Assembly: GCF_052857255.1 (NCBI RefSeq)
Contig: NC_135497.1
Span: 351,649,885 to 351,713,884 of the forward strand
Reading direction: 5' to 3'
Length of the DNA: 64,000 nucleotides
Source of the DNA: Amblyomma americanum
Taxonomy: Eukaryota; Arthropoda; Arachnida; Ixodida; Ixodidae
Positions 25,441 through 36,480 of this stretch are shown here, piece by piece. The notes beneath the pieces were generated by a model that did not search any database, was not told the origin of the DNA, and saw nothing but the letters and a program-made list of their open reading frames with translations. Position 1 is the stretch's first letter. Every line of letters begins with the position of its first letter. Made by a program: the position numbers and the translations under genes.

Positions 25441-28404
25441 GGGGTGAGCGTAGTTAAAATAGTACTGACTTACCATCGCCTCAGGTCTGAGAAAGCCGCT
25501 TATAGTCTCCGTGCCGGCTGTATCCCTCGTTTATTTTTGCCCTCTCTTCGCCGTGCGCTTGGTAGCAGACCCTCCTCAGGTCTCTCTCACACACTCTACA
25601 GTTGCTCATTTCTTACTGTGGCGCGCCGATTCAATGCCACTTACTGCAGGCGGCCACATTTGCAAAGGTGCCATTTGACTTGAGGGCCGGACAGGCGTGG
25701 CATGCCACCTCGTCACTTTCTACCCCAGCAGGCATCGAAGAATGGTAGCGCCTGCATTCTTGTTTGGCACTTTCTCTCGGTGCGTTACCTAGAGGAAAAA
25801 TTGGCGCTGCAATAGCTCATACACACACAACAAAAAACACCCAAATGGGAGTAAATGGCTTCTCCTCTAGCGCGCAACTAAAGGAGGTTTTATTTGCTCC
25901 ATATAAATGTAGCATTTTATTTACTCTTATACGAGGGAGGTATCTAGGAGTACAAGGGAGTAGTATTTTTACCACCCACAGAAATGGAACCCAAAAATGG
26001 CGTCATGTTTATTTGTCCTCAGTCTTACCGCAGTGCGAGCGGCGGAAACGGACAGGTAACTGCGGGAGCCGCCTGCAACCCAGCTTGGGAAACTGTTTTG
26101 CCCTAATGTGACCCCGCGTCACGCGTTCTTTTCGCCGTCTGCAAGCCCAGCGGCGGCGTAGTCGTCTGCTTGTCATCCGCTTTTGCTTTACGAGCTCGTT
26201 TGGTTGCGTGTGATCGTAGATTAAGCGATGTAATTTTAGAATAAACAGTTCACAGTTGAAAAGGGGTCTTAGAGCAGTCTTCGCAGTCATGCACCATGCT
26301 GTAGGTGACTAAAAAACCATAGCAGAATAAGTTGGAAATGAGAACAGCGCCGAACGTAATTCGGTATGACACTGTTTGCCTTCATCTTCACGTCTTTAAA
26401 GCTTGGTTTCTTAGCATGACTGAGGAAAATGTAGCCTCACCAGCTCAATCAAGAGCTCGGCGTTGAAACTATGCTCTGTCACAGTTCTATGTTGATGGAA
26501 CACACTCTGCTTCAACGCATAGCGCGAAACACACCGAAAAAAAAAAATATCTGCTGTGGGAACGAGGCCTAAGCGGGAGCTCTAACGGGATGGCGACACT
26601 AACAAAGAAAGGTCAGGCATGGTTAAAGCGCTGCAGGCTTCGCAGGAGCAGTTCAATTACGTAGCTTACTGTAGCGGAAAACGGCGACAAGCCGATATCT
26701 TGTACCGTGGCAGGCGCCCGTAAAGGATCATAAGTGAGGAGAGATCCATCGACGATAGGAACCAAGGGGTCGTCACTCACCGCCTTATCAGACCAGAAGC
26801 AGACGAGACGCTAGGTGGCGGGGCGGATGGCACAAAATGGTGTTTTTTTTTTTTTTACTCCATTTGCGACTTGGGGCGCATTGAGACCAAGACACTCCGT
26901 TTCAAAATGGAAGTTATAAGGAGGAGAATCCCCCTTTATGCCACGTTATCCAGTGCAGGGAGCAAAATGTCATTTAGCACATGTATACTCCATATTGATG
27001 GCGTAAATGTTTCCGCATATGGAGTTTAAATTGTGACGCCAACCATTTAAACTCCCAATTAACTGGGTTGATTCTTGTTTACAGTGCACCATGGAGAGAC
27101 ACAGGAATGCCGGGAATGTGAGGTTTCGTATTTGACTTGGCTATTGCTCGGCACAAAACGTGGATGCAGCCGTAACAATGCCATTCTTCACGTGGAAAAC
27201 CTCCAAAAAATGGTGTGAAAGTTTCCGCGTTACCCAAACTCTGAACTTTTCACTTGCGTTAAGTTAAATGTAGTGAAAAACGCAGTATGAAAACAGCTCA
27301 ACCTGCGCACAGGGGAGAGCATCGAGATGAAGCTACGGATTTCGAGGCAGAACCCACGTTTTCGGCCCCGCAACAGTCGAGCCAAATAGGAAACCTCATC
27401 TTCACGGCATTCCCGCGGTGGGTGAAGTGCTCTTTAAGGAACTCGCATAGACAGTGGCGCCACCTTTAACTCTTGGTAGTTTTGAGAAACATTATATGAC
27501 ATACGGGAGGAGGTGGGGAAGCGGGAGCTTAAGGGGGGAGTGGCCGGGGTTTTGAGGTTGAAAGAGAAACAAGGAGTGCCTGGAGCGGATAATGGTGGCG
27601 ATTTCTCGACGTGTTCTACGTTGTGCGCCTTCTGCGACCCGCCAGCCGGCTAGTCGACCGCCAGAAAGGGTGTTAGCAAGCTTGTGTACCTCTCATACAC
27701 GCCTTCACACCAGGGAGCAAAATAATGGGCTGAAGATCCGCAGTCGGGGTGTGTCTATGGACGTCGACAGGTCAAGGCGACGGGCAACGAAGGGCACAGG
27801 CGCACGGTCGAGGCGTTTCGGCACCTAGGTGGTGTTGATTGGTGCCGACCATCGACGTGTAGTCATGGAGGTGGCGTTTCTGAAAAACGTAAAAGCTGAA
27901 ACATGTTGCCACATAGCTGTGGGCCTCACCCTTTTCCCTCGTTTTTTTTTTCCACGGTCGGCGCCTGCCTATTGCTCCGAAAATAGCGTGCCCGGAGCGC
28001 TGCTGCTTCTGGGCTCTCTCAGAGCAAATAGTGGCTGTCCGAAGGGCGTTTCCTGCCTTGCGTTCGCAGGTCGTGTCGCTGCCGACTCGCCCCGCGTAAC
28101 AGCTGGCCCGAAGCACGAGCACGCGCGCGGGAGCGAATCGCACATTCGAACAGCCCACTGTGCGACTCGGAAGCAGACGCGGCGCTGCTGGCAAGACGTA
28201 AAACGAACAGCTGTTTGCGCCATGAACAAAGCAGCGCGCCTGCCCCGGGAGCAAAAGAAAGAATATGACCTGTTTAAAGGCTTTAATTAGCAGTCAGTGT
28301 GCTGGAAGCTGCGCTGAAGAATATAAAAGAAATGTTTTGTTAGCGTTCGACGGCCCTACAACCGAGCCCACATTTACGACGTAATCCGCGGACTCGCCTT
28401 GGGC

Positions 28405-29240
28405 CCTGTCTACATGAACCCGATAGAATCGAGTAGAGTTTGCTTGTCGGGTAAAAAACCAGTTGCCGGGTTCATGTAGACGCTGTCGGGTCGAGTAAAA
28501 TAAGCGGCAGAGCGAGTCGAGTTAACTCGCCTGCAGGGGGTAGGCTAACTCGCCTGACCCGCCTTTCCAAAAACCATGTATACGCAGTCGGGTCAGGGAG
28601 TCGGTAACAGGGAACTCTGGGAAAGATTTCGGTCATGTGATCAGTCGACCAAAATGGCAGCCGCCGTCGGCCCCCGCGCTGTTTCCACCCGAGCTTCTTG
28701 GACCGACCGGGAAGTGGAATGTTTTCTGGGGCTAATAAATGAAAAAAAAAAAGTGAGCGAGGAGCTGGACAGCAGACGGCAGCGCAACCAAGATGTGTTC
28801 AAAATCTGCAGACCGAAATGGCAAATCTCGGCTACCACTGGACGTGACAGCAGTTGCGGAACTTCTGGAAGAATTTGAAGAAGCGATTCACGGCCGTGAG
28901 TATAAACATTCCCTCACCCGAATTTCGACACCCATACGGAATGATTCGACGTTGCAGCACAATTCTGTCTTGTGTGACAGGAACGGTTGGAGCAAGAGAG
29001 AAGTGGAGCTGCACCGTCGGCTTGGAAGTGGCATGACCACATGAGCGCGCTGCGGGAACCCGCGGACCAAAAACAGGAACCGGAAACTTGCACGATAACT
29101 GCGAACCTCCACGCTAGGCGCCGCTGCGATACTTACGCGCTTGAACAGAGTTCATGTAGACACCAATCGGGGCGAGTCAGAGGCGAGTCACCTAGCTCGA
29201 CGCTGACTCTACCCGGTCCTGTCGGGTTCATGTAGACAGG
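28405..29240 (+). mobile_element. DNA transposon-like element with 19-bp inverted ends
   Basis: The ends are perfect 19-bp inverted repeats, CCTGTCTACATGAACCCGA at 28405-28423 and its reverse complement at 29222-29240. Further copies of GTTCATGTAGAC lie just inside both ends (about 28470 and 29149). No matching flanking duplication was seen (GGC on the left, ATT on the right). The 836-bp interior carries a decayed Myb/SANT-like reading frame. The size suggests a nonautonomous element or a deletion derivative. The superfamily is not certain. Confidence 0.75.
28654..29100 (+). pseudogene. Myb/SANT-like DNA-binding domain, frame-broken
   Basis: The frame starting at MAAAVGPRAV contains SWTDREVECFLGLINEKKK and QRNQDVFK, the first helix and following part of a Myb/SANT-like domain (W-D-E/R-x-FL-LI). 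The match then moves to other frames: FWKNLKKRF near 28861-28890 corresponds to the KWKNLKKRY helix, and WKWHDHMSALREP near 29024-29060 corresponds to the W-(Y/F)-x-L-LG-RP motif that often follows it. At least two frame changes are therefore needed, so no functional protein is made. Such domains are the DNA-binding partner protein in Harbinger-type transposons, and related ones occur as host genes. Confidence 0.65.
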
Positions 29241-30140
29241 ATTACCCGTCTAAGCAGTGTGGCTACAGTTCGCTTTACCGCGAAAGCTTGCTGGAATCGA
29301 AAAGTGGTGCTCACTGTCACGAGGGCCTGATTAGCGCCGCTCGTCACTAAGGCCTCCAGTTTTTCGGGTCGCCGTGCTAGACAAAAGAATCGGATCTGCG
29401 CCTTATTTTACTCTCTTGCCGCGCCTGAAAGTGGGACCCAAAACAAAGTACGCCTGCCTATTCTAAACCCTACGATACAGCGTCCGCCGCAGTGTGCTGT
29501 AGCCCAAAATGGCGTATTCCAATCGGCGATCCGGAGCAAGTTTTCTTGCTCCGCGAAGCAGAAGAGCGTGTTTCAGTGGGCGATTTTGATTCAGGTCTTC
29601 AGTTCTGATTGCATCGCGACGGTATGTTCTCGAGACTTCGTAGAAGTCTTGCTCCTTCACGGGTTCGGAGAGCTGCTCCGGATCGCCGATTGGAATACGC
29701 CAGACAAAAATTCTACTCTCACGTGTGTCCTCTGTAGGACCATTCCCGTATATTTAGTACGGCGACCAAGTCCTGGTCATTGCTGCCTTGACCGAAATCG
29801 TTTGTTTTCCGCACACGTAAGTCTCACAAAGCCCCTGGCTCGATCACACGATAGATTTAGCATTGTGGAGACATTCTAGCGTAGACGTATACCGGTTTAC
29901 CGGGCGCCTCCTGCGCACGCGCAGTGCCAAGGGCGGGGCCACTGCGCATGCGCAGCCAGTGTCCGGTAATCCGCCGTAAAGCAGCGGCGGTCGCGGTTTG
30001 GTATCAATCGCACCCTTCCGTGCGTAGACAGAAATCGTTATGCGCACCCTTTTTGCCCGGCGGAATTTCACATACTTGACAGCATGTACCTTGTACCCTT
30101 TCTCCTTCGTGGTGCTTTCCTGTAGGTTGTTTACTTTGTC

Positions 30141-30240
30141 TGGATGGATGGATGGATGGATACGGCTGAACCCTTTACATCGGGCGGTGGCTCAAGCCAC
30201 CTAGCCATGTCTTGTGAAATTTTACTCCTGTCTTGCTTTT
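30141..30240 (-). repeat. LINE 3'-end-like repeat with (ATCC)n tail, copy 2
   Basis: A GGAT tandem run (30141-30161) is followed by ACGGCTGAACCCTTT and the stem GGTGGCTCAAGCCACC. The match to 4203-4300 goes on through GAAATTTTACTCCTGTCTTG and then stops. Read on the minus strand the GGAT run becomes a 3' ATCC tail. This is probably a short 5'-truncated retroposon. Confidence 0.6.
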
Positions 30241-30743
30241 ACTCCTGTCGCGCTCCGCTCGCGCCATCTGTGGACGTTGTCGCGAAGCTTATGGCGCCCG
30301 GCAGCCGGGAGGTCTCGGGGATGCCGGAATCCGGCTGCGTGGTTTTGCGCTGCTTTGCTGCTTGAATTTCCGACCTTTTTGTAAACCTCATTGGAAATTT
30401 CGTGTCGTCCCTAGTGAATTTTGAAACCTGTGCTTTACTGAGTCTCGCCGAATACGGCACGTAAGTTTTGATTTCAAGGTAAAGAACAAACGCGATGAAC
30501 TCCTCTTCTCCCTCGCCGTCCGGTCCGCCTTGGTTTCGCCGTTTCGCGCTTTCCCTCGCTCCACCTTTCCCTCCCACTCTTTCTTGTTCCATCTAATTCC
30601 ATCTTGCGCTCTAGCGCCACCTATGACCGTTATTTGTAACATTCGCAGTTACCGCGGCGGTCAAACTTCAAACATGAAAGATGGAAATGCGGCAGTGGTC
30701 ACTGCAGCACCCACCCGAGCAGTTTTGTGTATGCCAAATGATC

Positions 30744-32489
30744 TTAAAGGGATAGTGAGGAGAACTATATCTATTCTATTTTATTAGCAAAATCTGATAG
30801 TTCGGCATTTCATGACTTTGTTGCTACTTGTCCGGGAGCGAAAGATGTATTTATTTCTAAGAAATTTGGATTCGAAGCTGAAAAAGTTTTTCCCGTCGCT
30901 CCGATTCACACTCGGCGCCCTCTTATGACTTCATAGGATGGAGTGACGTTGAACGTGGCATAAACCGCAGACTCCGTGATTTTTGGAGGGTAGCGTCAAG
31001 CAGCAGCCAAAATGCAAGCTACCGCTGCCGCATGTTAAAGTGTCTATCGGGAGTCGCTACCGTCGCTTCGTTTACGTTTGCACCGGCGTCTTGCCAGCGT
31101 TACGATGGATCCCGTTCCCGAACCCGACAGCGAAGTTCTCGCAAAAACTCCGGCCTGCATTTCAGTTACCTCAGCCCCACAGAGCGTGCAATGCTTTTGA
31201 GGAGCACGGCTAGGTTAGGCGCTGGCGGGTCGTTTCCCTCTTCCGCCGTGAGCAGCCGTTGCTAATATAATGTAACCCCAGTGTGGGGAATCGCGGGGAC
31301 ATAGTCGGCGCGTCGCGCGCATCAGAGGCTGTCCGAGGCTCTGGGGCCAATGGATTGTGATTCCTTGAACGGCGCCGTTGCACGGTGCAGCAAGCGGCGT
31401 CGAGGAGGTTTCCCACGGTTGCAAGGGCCAGTTTTTTTTTTTTTGCCACAAAAGACGGATAGATGCTCAAAGGAGATCGCATTTAAAGTTGGCGGCTTGA
31501 AAGTAAAGCCGACGCACGACGCTTCAACTGGTTCCGCGTGTTTCCGGCGGTGCGGGGTCCACTGGATCCGGCTCTCTCGCCCACTTGCATGTACTTTCAG
31601 ATGTGTGCTGTAAATGGATTAAATTAGCCGAGAGCTCGAATAGAACAGCTCCGCCCAACTGCTGAAGCTATTGAATGGAGGCGCAAACAAACGAGTTGGA
31701 GGAGAGCAGAGTCACGGTCTCGGCAGGTTCCAAATCTTTTTCTTAACTGTCTTGTATCTTGTCTTCCGTCCCTAATAAACGATTTTCGTTAAGTAGTTCA
31801 AAGTTGACTGGCACAACCAGGAACGTTTCGCTGGGTGATTGTACGAAGACACAAGTGCTCTTTATACTGCTAACTGCCTTGTACGACCGCCTACCATCAT
31901 GCCATCATAGTTTTTCATCGACCGTGGCGATCATCTGACCAGCCTAAACAGGCTCCTTGCAAAGGTTGTTAACTAGCACTTGAAGCGGCACTTGGAGTTC
32001 CTCTGCTGTTCGGCACTTGTAAATCGAGGCGCGTCACAAACAAAACCGCGGGGCACGTAAAGCGCATGGACGCGATGCGCCATGACAAACCGAAACTCTC
32101 CTGGCCGCCTGTAGCGCCGCCAAGCATCTGTTTTCTTTGTTTCCAACATTCAGGTTGTCTTTTGTCTGTCTTCCTTGTGTGATAAAAGTGCACTATTGGT
32201 TTCAAAACAAAACTTACTTCAATATTAAACCGCGCAACCTTCGTCAGCCTCAGAGATTCGTGGTGTCCATGCAGGAAGGAAAATTCCGCCAAGGTGGCAT
32301 CTCTTGTCCTATGACGTCATCACACTTGTACTTGCGAGATTGGCCTGTGGCGGCGATACCTGTATATTGATTCTGGGTTTTTTCTACCTTACAAGAGCTT
32401 TGTTTTCAGTAAAAGTGGCGTTTTTGTGATCAGGAGCTGGTATTCTATCGATACAAGCCAACTTCAATTACTCCTCAGTGTCCCTTTAA
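30744..32489 (+). mobile_element. TTAA-bounded element, copy 1
   Basis: The left end TTAAAGGGATAGTGAGGAG (30744 on) and the right end, TTAAAGGGACACTGAGGAG on the reverse strand ending at 32489, form 19-bp inverted repeats with two mismatches. Each begins in TTAA, the target used by piggyBac-type and some other cut-and-paste elements. The 1746-bp interior has no intact transposase. From about 31250 rightwards it matches, in reverse orientation, the sequence from 62965 to the window end. About 235 bp near 31540-31775 is absent from that copy. Confidence 0.75.
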
Positions 32490-32957
32490 GATGAGAGCCT
32501 TATGGGCCGGAGCCGTTGCGCTATAGCTCACTGTGCCGAGGCTTTTCTTTTTATAAAGGTGATTCTTTGAACGTGTTCTTTCTGGGCATGAGTATCCGCA
32601 CAACTGATTAAAGTAGTTTTTATTACAAGCAGTTAAGGAAACACCTAAAGCTTTCAGGCATGTAAATTTAATTCAAAAGCACAAATTATTGCAATTGGTG
32701 GCATTGAGTGATTTGAAAATATGTCCAGCGGTTGTGTGATGATAGATTAGTGAAGGTTACAACTTCGGTGTATTCTAATAGTGTTCCAATAAAGGGATAA
32801 CCATATCACTTGAATGAATTTTGTGTTTTAATTGCTTAGTATATCCTTACTGTTTGTCTAATGACTTTAATTATTTTTGTAGTCAGTCTTATGCTTGCAG
32901 GCAATGTTTCATCAATGTTTTATGATTACCTAACCAAGAATGTATTTAATTGATTTC

Positions 32958-33022
32958 GTGGCCACAGCAGTGGCTCAGTGGTTATGATGTTCAGCTGCTG
33001 ACCCGAAGGGCATGGGTTCAAT
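32958..33022 (+). repeat. SINE 5' part, interrupted by the THAP transposon
   Basis: This is the tRNA-like head of the Ruka-like SINE: GCAGTGGCTCAGTGGTTATG, GCTGCTGACCCGAAGGGCAT and the start of the B box, GGTTCAAT. The rest of the SINE resumes at 37157. The outer SINE duplication ATTTAATTGATTTC is at 32944-32957 and ATTTAATTGAGTTC at 37340-37353 (13 of 14 bases match), so both halves are one insertion. Confidence 0.92.
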
Positions 33023-33373
33023 CAACACCCTCTAAATACTTTCTTCAGGCCTCTCCAGGCCCTCCTTTCCACACGCGCTACGTCACGCCAAGTGTCCGGT
33101 CAGGCTGCTCACCAAGCGCGGCTCCGCTCCGCTCGGTTGTCTCCCTCGATGTGCTCGCGCTTGCCCGGGCAAGCACAGACACGAACGCAGTCTTGCAGTG
33201 AGCGTCTAGCTGCTGCTTGAGTCTTTCAGCCTGGCGTTGGGTGCATTTCCGTTCGCTCCTCGCACGGCTGTGTCTGTTTCGTGTGGCCGTTTCTTGTGTG
33301 GCGTGCGTACCTGTGCTAGCGCACGAATGGGAAACTGATTGCCTGCCGTGTAGCGAGTGCAACTTCGTGAAAC

Positions 33374-33523
33374 ATGGGCCGGTGCTGTGTTCCCGGGTGC
33401 CGCGGGAACTACCAGAATGGTCCCAAAGTACGTGTTTATTGCTTCCCAAGAGACGAAGTACGAAGAAAAGCCTGGTTGCGAGCCATTCCACGGAAGGATT
33501 TCACACCTACAGAGCATTCGAGG
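33374..33523 (+). CDS. THAP-domain P-type transposase, exon 1
   Basis: This exon encodes the first 50 residues of the transposase: MGRCCVPGCRGNYQNG... to ...DFTPTEHSR. Cys4/Cys5 and Cys9 form the first half of the zinc-binding C2CH module of a THAP domain; the second half (Cys52, His55) is in exon 2. The start is supported by its position, the standard distance of MxxC from the N terminus in THAP proteins, and by a good context (A at -3, G at +4). The donor GTAAGA follows the Arg codon at 33521-33523 in phase 0. In known P-type transposases the THAP domain binds DNA at subterminal sites of the element. The inverted pair ACGTCACGCCAAG is a candidate target here (inference). Confidence 0.88.
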
Positions 33524-33798
33524 GTAAGACTCTGAAATATTGCTTAATAGGCGCTGGTAATTATCTTAGTTGTGAGCTGTCGCTCCCGGAAAGGCATGCT
33601 GTCTTTGTAGGCAATGATATCACTTCTTACACTTATGTATGAATTGTCCAGGAAGCATTTAGTTCTGTGGATGTGCATAAGGCTTGTGTAAAAGCTGTGT
33701 AAATATGTAAAAGCTGTTCACTATTCAGACTCTTTTTACTTAATGTTTTAGGCAATGGAGAGTCATGGCGAATGGCCTTGCTTCATTTTCTCGTGCAG
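33524..33798 (+). other. Transposase intron within the THAP domain
   Basis: 275 nt, from GTAAGA to TTCTCGTGCAG. If it is retained, the frame meets a stop after three more codons, giving a 53-residue product without the C-x2-H half of the zinc site. A methionine codon inside the intron (33772) is in frame with exon 2, so an internally started transcript could make an 895-residue protein lacking most of the THAP domain. Confidence 0.8.
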
Positions 33799-36459
33799 GT
33801 GTGTGAACTGCACTTCCACGCAGGCGACTTCATTACGACGTTGTCACACCAAGATGAACTGACAGGGAAAATAATAGAGGTGAAGCGTGACAGGCTACAG
33901 TTGAAGATTGATGCTGCGCCTTCTGTTTTTCCAAACTGCCCAAAATACTTGTCCTCAACGCCTGGACGGAGTGAATCGCCAGAGACGAAAAAAGCAAGAA
34001 GGGAAAACGCTGCTTTGCAGGAGGCTATGAGGAAGTCACTTCAGTCTAATGAGCTTGAACAGAAAAGAAACAAAGTTTCATCTTACGAGGAGTTCAAATC
34101 TAAGTTGCCTGGAATCTGCAACACGAAATTCTGGACCGTTTCTGTCGATGAGCAGTGCGTTAGGTTCCTTCTCATCGAGAATGATCCTTCACCTAATGTG
34201 AAATGCGCCTTGGTAGTTCTCCCTGATCTGTCACTTTCTGTTTTCTTGAATGGAGTGAAGCTTCTGTCGCTTCCTTCAGGCAGGATTCTGCCAGCTCAAG
34301 TATGCGACACCTCCAGCCTGTCCTTGCTGCTAGAAGAACTCGAGATAGGCTTGCATAATATACCTGAGGTGACGAAAGAGTCGAAACATACTAAAGTATT
34401 GCAGTTTGTCGGTTCACTGCTTGCAGACCTCATTGAGGACAGTGATACGACGAAAGAACAGTCTTCTTTGCTGAAATTTCTGGTTGAGCAGATAGAGCTT
34501 CTCCTCGCGAAACAGCATGTGTATAGCGCAGAGCTGCTGGTATTCGCCAGTATTTTGAATTCAATTTCTCCTCACGCATATCACTTCACAAGAGCTGCAT
34601 CAAGAATCATTCTGCCCCATCCTTCCACACTGCGCCGTGTTTGCTCAAATTACAAAGCTGACCCTCTTGTGGAGCAAAATCAACCGCACTGTCTCTCCTA
34701 CATCCGAGAACGAGTCAAATCAATGAAAGACCACGAGAAGACAGTGACCCTGATGATCGATGAGATCCACATAAAACCATACTTCGACTACAAAGGGGGC
34801 ACAATAGTAGGATCGTCGGTTCATTCAACGGAACCAGCAACAACAGCCCATGTGTTCATGGTACAATCACTCCTTTCTGCAAACAAGGACGTCATTCACA
34901 TATTACCTGTGAGCAAACTGAGCGCAGAAATTTTGCACGAGCATGCTAAGAACATAATCATTAATGTTGAGAAAATGGGGCTCAAAATTATCGCTGTGAT
35001 AACGGACAACAATGCTCTGAACCGCAAGATGATGTCGTTATTTGCTACAAGTCCTCAGGTGAGCATTGTCTATCCCCATCCAGCCGATAACGCTCGCCCT
35101 CTTTTCTACGTGGTCGATCCTGTGCATCTCTTGAAGTGCATTAGGAACAATTGGATTAACCAGAAAAACCCTGGAACATGCCTCTATTTCCCTGAAATGG
35201 ACTTGAGTGGAGCAATGCCCGAGGGGCCTCCTCGTATGAAAGCTGCTTCTTTCGCAGCTGTGCGGCAGCTTTATTCTTCAGAGAAGACGTCGCTTGTGAA
35301 GGCTGCTTACAGACTGAACGCAAAAGCCGTGAATCCAACCTCAATGGAGCGGCAAAATGTAAAGCTCGCTCTCGACGTCATTAATCAGTTTGTTTCAAAT
35401 GCCCTCAGGACACATGGTTCCGCGTTCAAGATTCCTCAAGCTGAGTCGACTGCTCTTTTCATTGACGTTATCCTCACATGGTGGCAAATAGTCAATGTTA
35501 AGACCCCTTGCAAAGGCCAGAGGCTAAGGGACAGCATGCAAGACCCTGTAAGGTCTGTTGATGACACACAGTTAGCTTTCCTGAGCGGCGTTGTGGACTG
35601 GTTGGACGCTTGGGCAAGAATAAACATCACCAGTGGCTCGCTGACGAAAGAGACTCACAGTGCTTTGCGACTGACATGCTATTCTCTGGTAGAACTCTCG
35701 CGCTACTGCTTAGAAGAACTTCACTTCAAGTACGTACTGCTGGGCAAATTTCAGACGGATGCGCTAGAAGACCGGTTCGGCCGTTACCGCCAGCTGGCAG
35801 GATCACAGTACCACATTTCCGTGCGTCAGCTCTACGAATGTGAGAAGAAGCTTCGTCTTCAAAAACTTTTGACATTTCCACGCGAGGAAACAGAGTTTGA
35901 AGACGTAAGTGAGGATCTTGTCCCATGCAACTTTTCTGTGGCTGTCAGCGACGACGATATTACACACGCCCACTCTGACATGGATGCTATTGTCTACATT
36001 GCAGGATACGCTGCTCATGCTGCTTTAAAGAAGCTTTCATGTTCTGCTTGCTTCAGCACATTGGTGATTGAAAATCGAGAGATCGAAGCGGAAAATACTG
36101 CCATGATAGCTAACCTGTCGAGAGGAGGGCTGAAGTTTCCCCAGCCATGCACAGTTCACATGGTACTGATGACTAAACTAGTTGCAGAGAAGTTGTCTTT
36201 TGGAGCAACCGCGGGAGATTTTCTCTCCTGTAGAAATCAACGTGGTGTCGTGATTTCACAGACGATTTCCCTCCTGGACGAACACGACATTGAGACATGT
36301 GAAAATGGCCACACTGCACAAACTCTCCTGCGCTTGGTAGTACGCGTTGCAACCAACGTTGTTCTAAACAACTTTTGCAAACTAAGAAATGATGCCATAC
36401 AAGACAATGCGCAGCAGAAGGCCGCAGCCCGGAAAGCAGCAACGCTTAAGAAGAAGTAA
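33799..36459 (+). CDS. THAP-domain P-type transposase, exon 2
   Basis: 886 codons plus stop; with exon 1 the protein is 936 aa, close to human THAP9 (about 900). VCELHF (residues 51-56) closes the THAP zinc site. A Lys/Arg-rich linker follows. The RNase H-like catalytic fold shows LMIDEIHIKPYFDYKGGT (Asp371), VITDNN (Asp453), VDPVHLLKCIRNNW (490-503) at the start of the inserted domain, and QTDALEDRFGRYRQ with Asp704 and Glu707, the D-x2-E pair seen in the P transposase. A C-terminal domain with IAGYAAHAAL follows. The family cuts and pastes the element in the nucleus with GTP as cofactor. No stop or frameshift interrupts it, and a Lys-rich end (AARKAATLKKK) closes it. Host domestication is possible, but the intact ends argue for a transposon. 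Confidence 0.92.
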   Translation: MCELHFHAGDFITTLSHQDELTGKIIEVKRDRLQLKIDAAPSVFPNCPKYLSSTPGRSESPETKKARRENAALQEAMRKSLQSNELEQKRNKVSSYEEFKSKLPGICNTKFWTVSVDEQCVRFLLIENDPSPNVKCALVVLPDLSLSVFLNGVKLLSLPSGRILPAQVCDTSSLSLLLEELEIGLHNIPEVTKESKHTKVLQFVGSLLADLIEDSDTTKEQSSLLKFLVEQIELLLAKQHVYSAELLVFASILNSISPHAYHFTRAASRIILPHPSTLRRVCSNYKADPLVEQNQPHCLSYIRERVKSMKDHEKTVTLMIDEIHIKPYFDYKGGTIVGSSVHSTEPATTAHVFMVQSLLSANKDVIHILPVSKLSAEILHEHAKNIIINVEKMGLKIIAVITDNNALNRKMMSLFATSPQVSIVYPHPADNARPLFYVVDPVHLLKCIRNNWINQKNPGTCLYFPEMDLSGAMPEGPPRMKAASFAAVRQLYSSEKTSLVKAAYRLNAKAVNPTSMERQNVKLALDVINQFVSNALRTHGSAFKIPQAESTALFIDVILTWWQIVNVKTPCKGQRLRDSMQDPVRSVDDTQLAFLSGVVDWLDAWARINITSGSLTKETHSALRLTCYSLVELSRYCLEELHFKYVLLGKFQTDALEDRFGRYRQLAGSQYHISVRQLYECEKKLRLQKLLTFPREETEFEDVSEDLVPCNFSVAVSDDDITHAHSDMDAIVYIAGYAAHAALKKLSCSACFSTLVIENREIEAENTAMIANLSRGGLKFPQPCTVHMVLMTKLVAEKLSFGATAGDFLSCRNQRGVVISQTISLLDEHDIETCENGHTAQTLLRLVVRVATNVVLNNFCKLRNDAIQDNAQQKAAARKAATLKKK

Positions 36460-36474
36460 GTTTTATTCCCAAGC

Positions 36475-36480
36475 AATAAA
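36475..36480 (+). terminator. Polyadenylation signal of the transposase gene
   Basis: AATAAA lies 16 bp after the stop codon and is followed by a GT-rich stretch (GCTGGTGTCTCGTCG). This is the nearest plausible 3' end for the transposase mRNA. Another AATAAA lies near 36626. Confidence 0.6.

Noticed and set aside
29844..30071. Short minus-strand frame as a gene
   Set aside because: 75 codons, no motif, no splice or promoter support.
33772..33798. ATG at 33772 as the start of the transposase
   Set aside because: The THAP zinc site needs the Cys residues encoded at 33374-33523, and a good donor/acceptor pair joins them in frame to VCELHF. The codons from 33772 to 33798 are intron. It is kept only as a possible alternative start.
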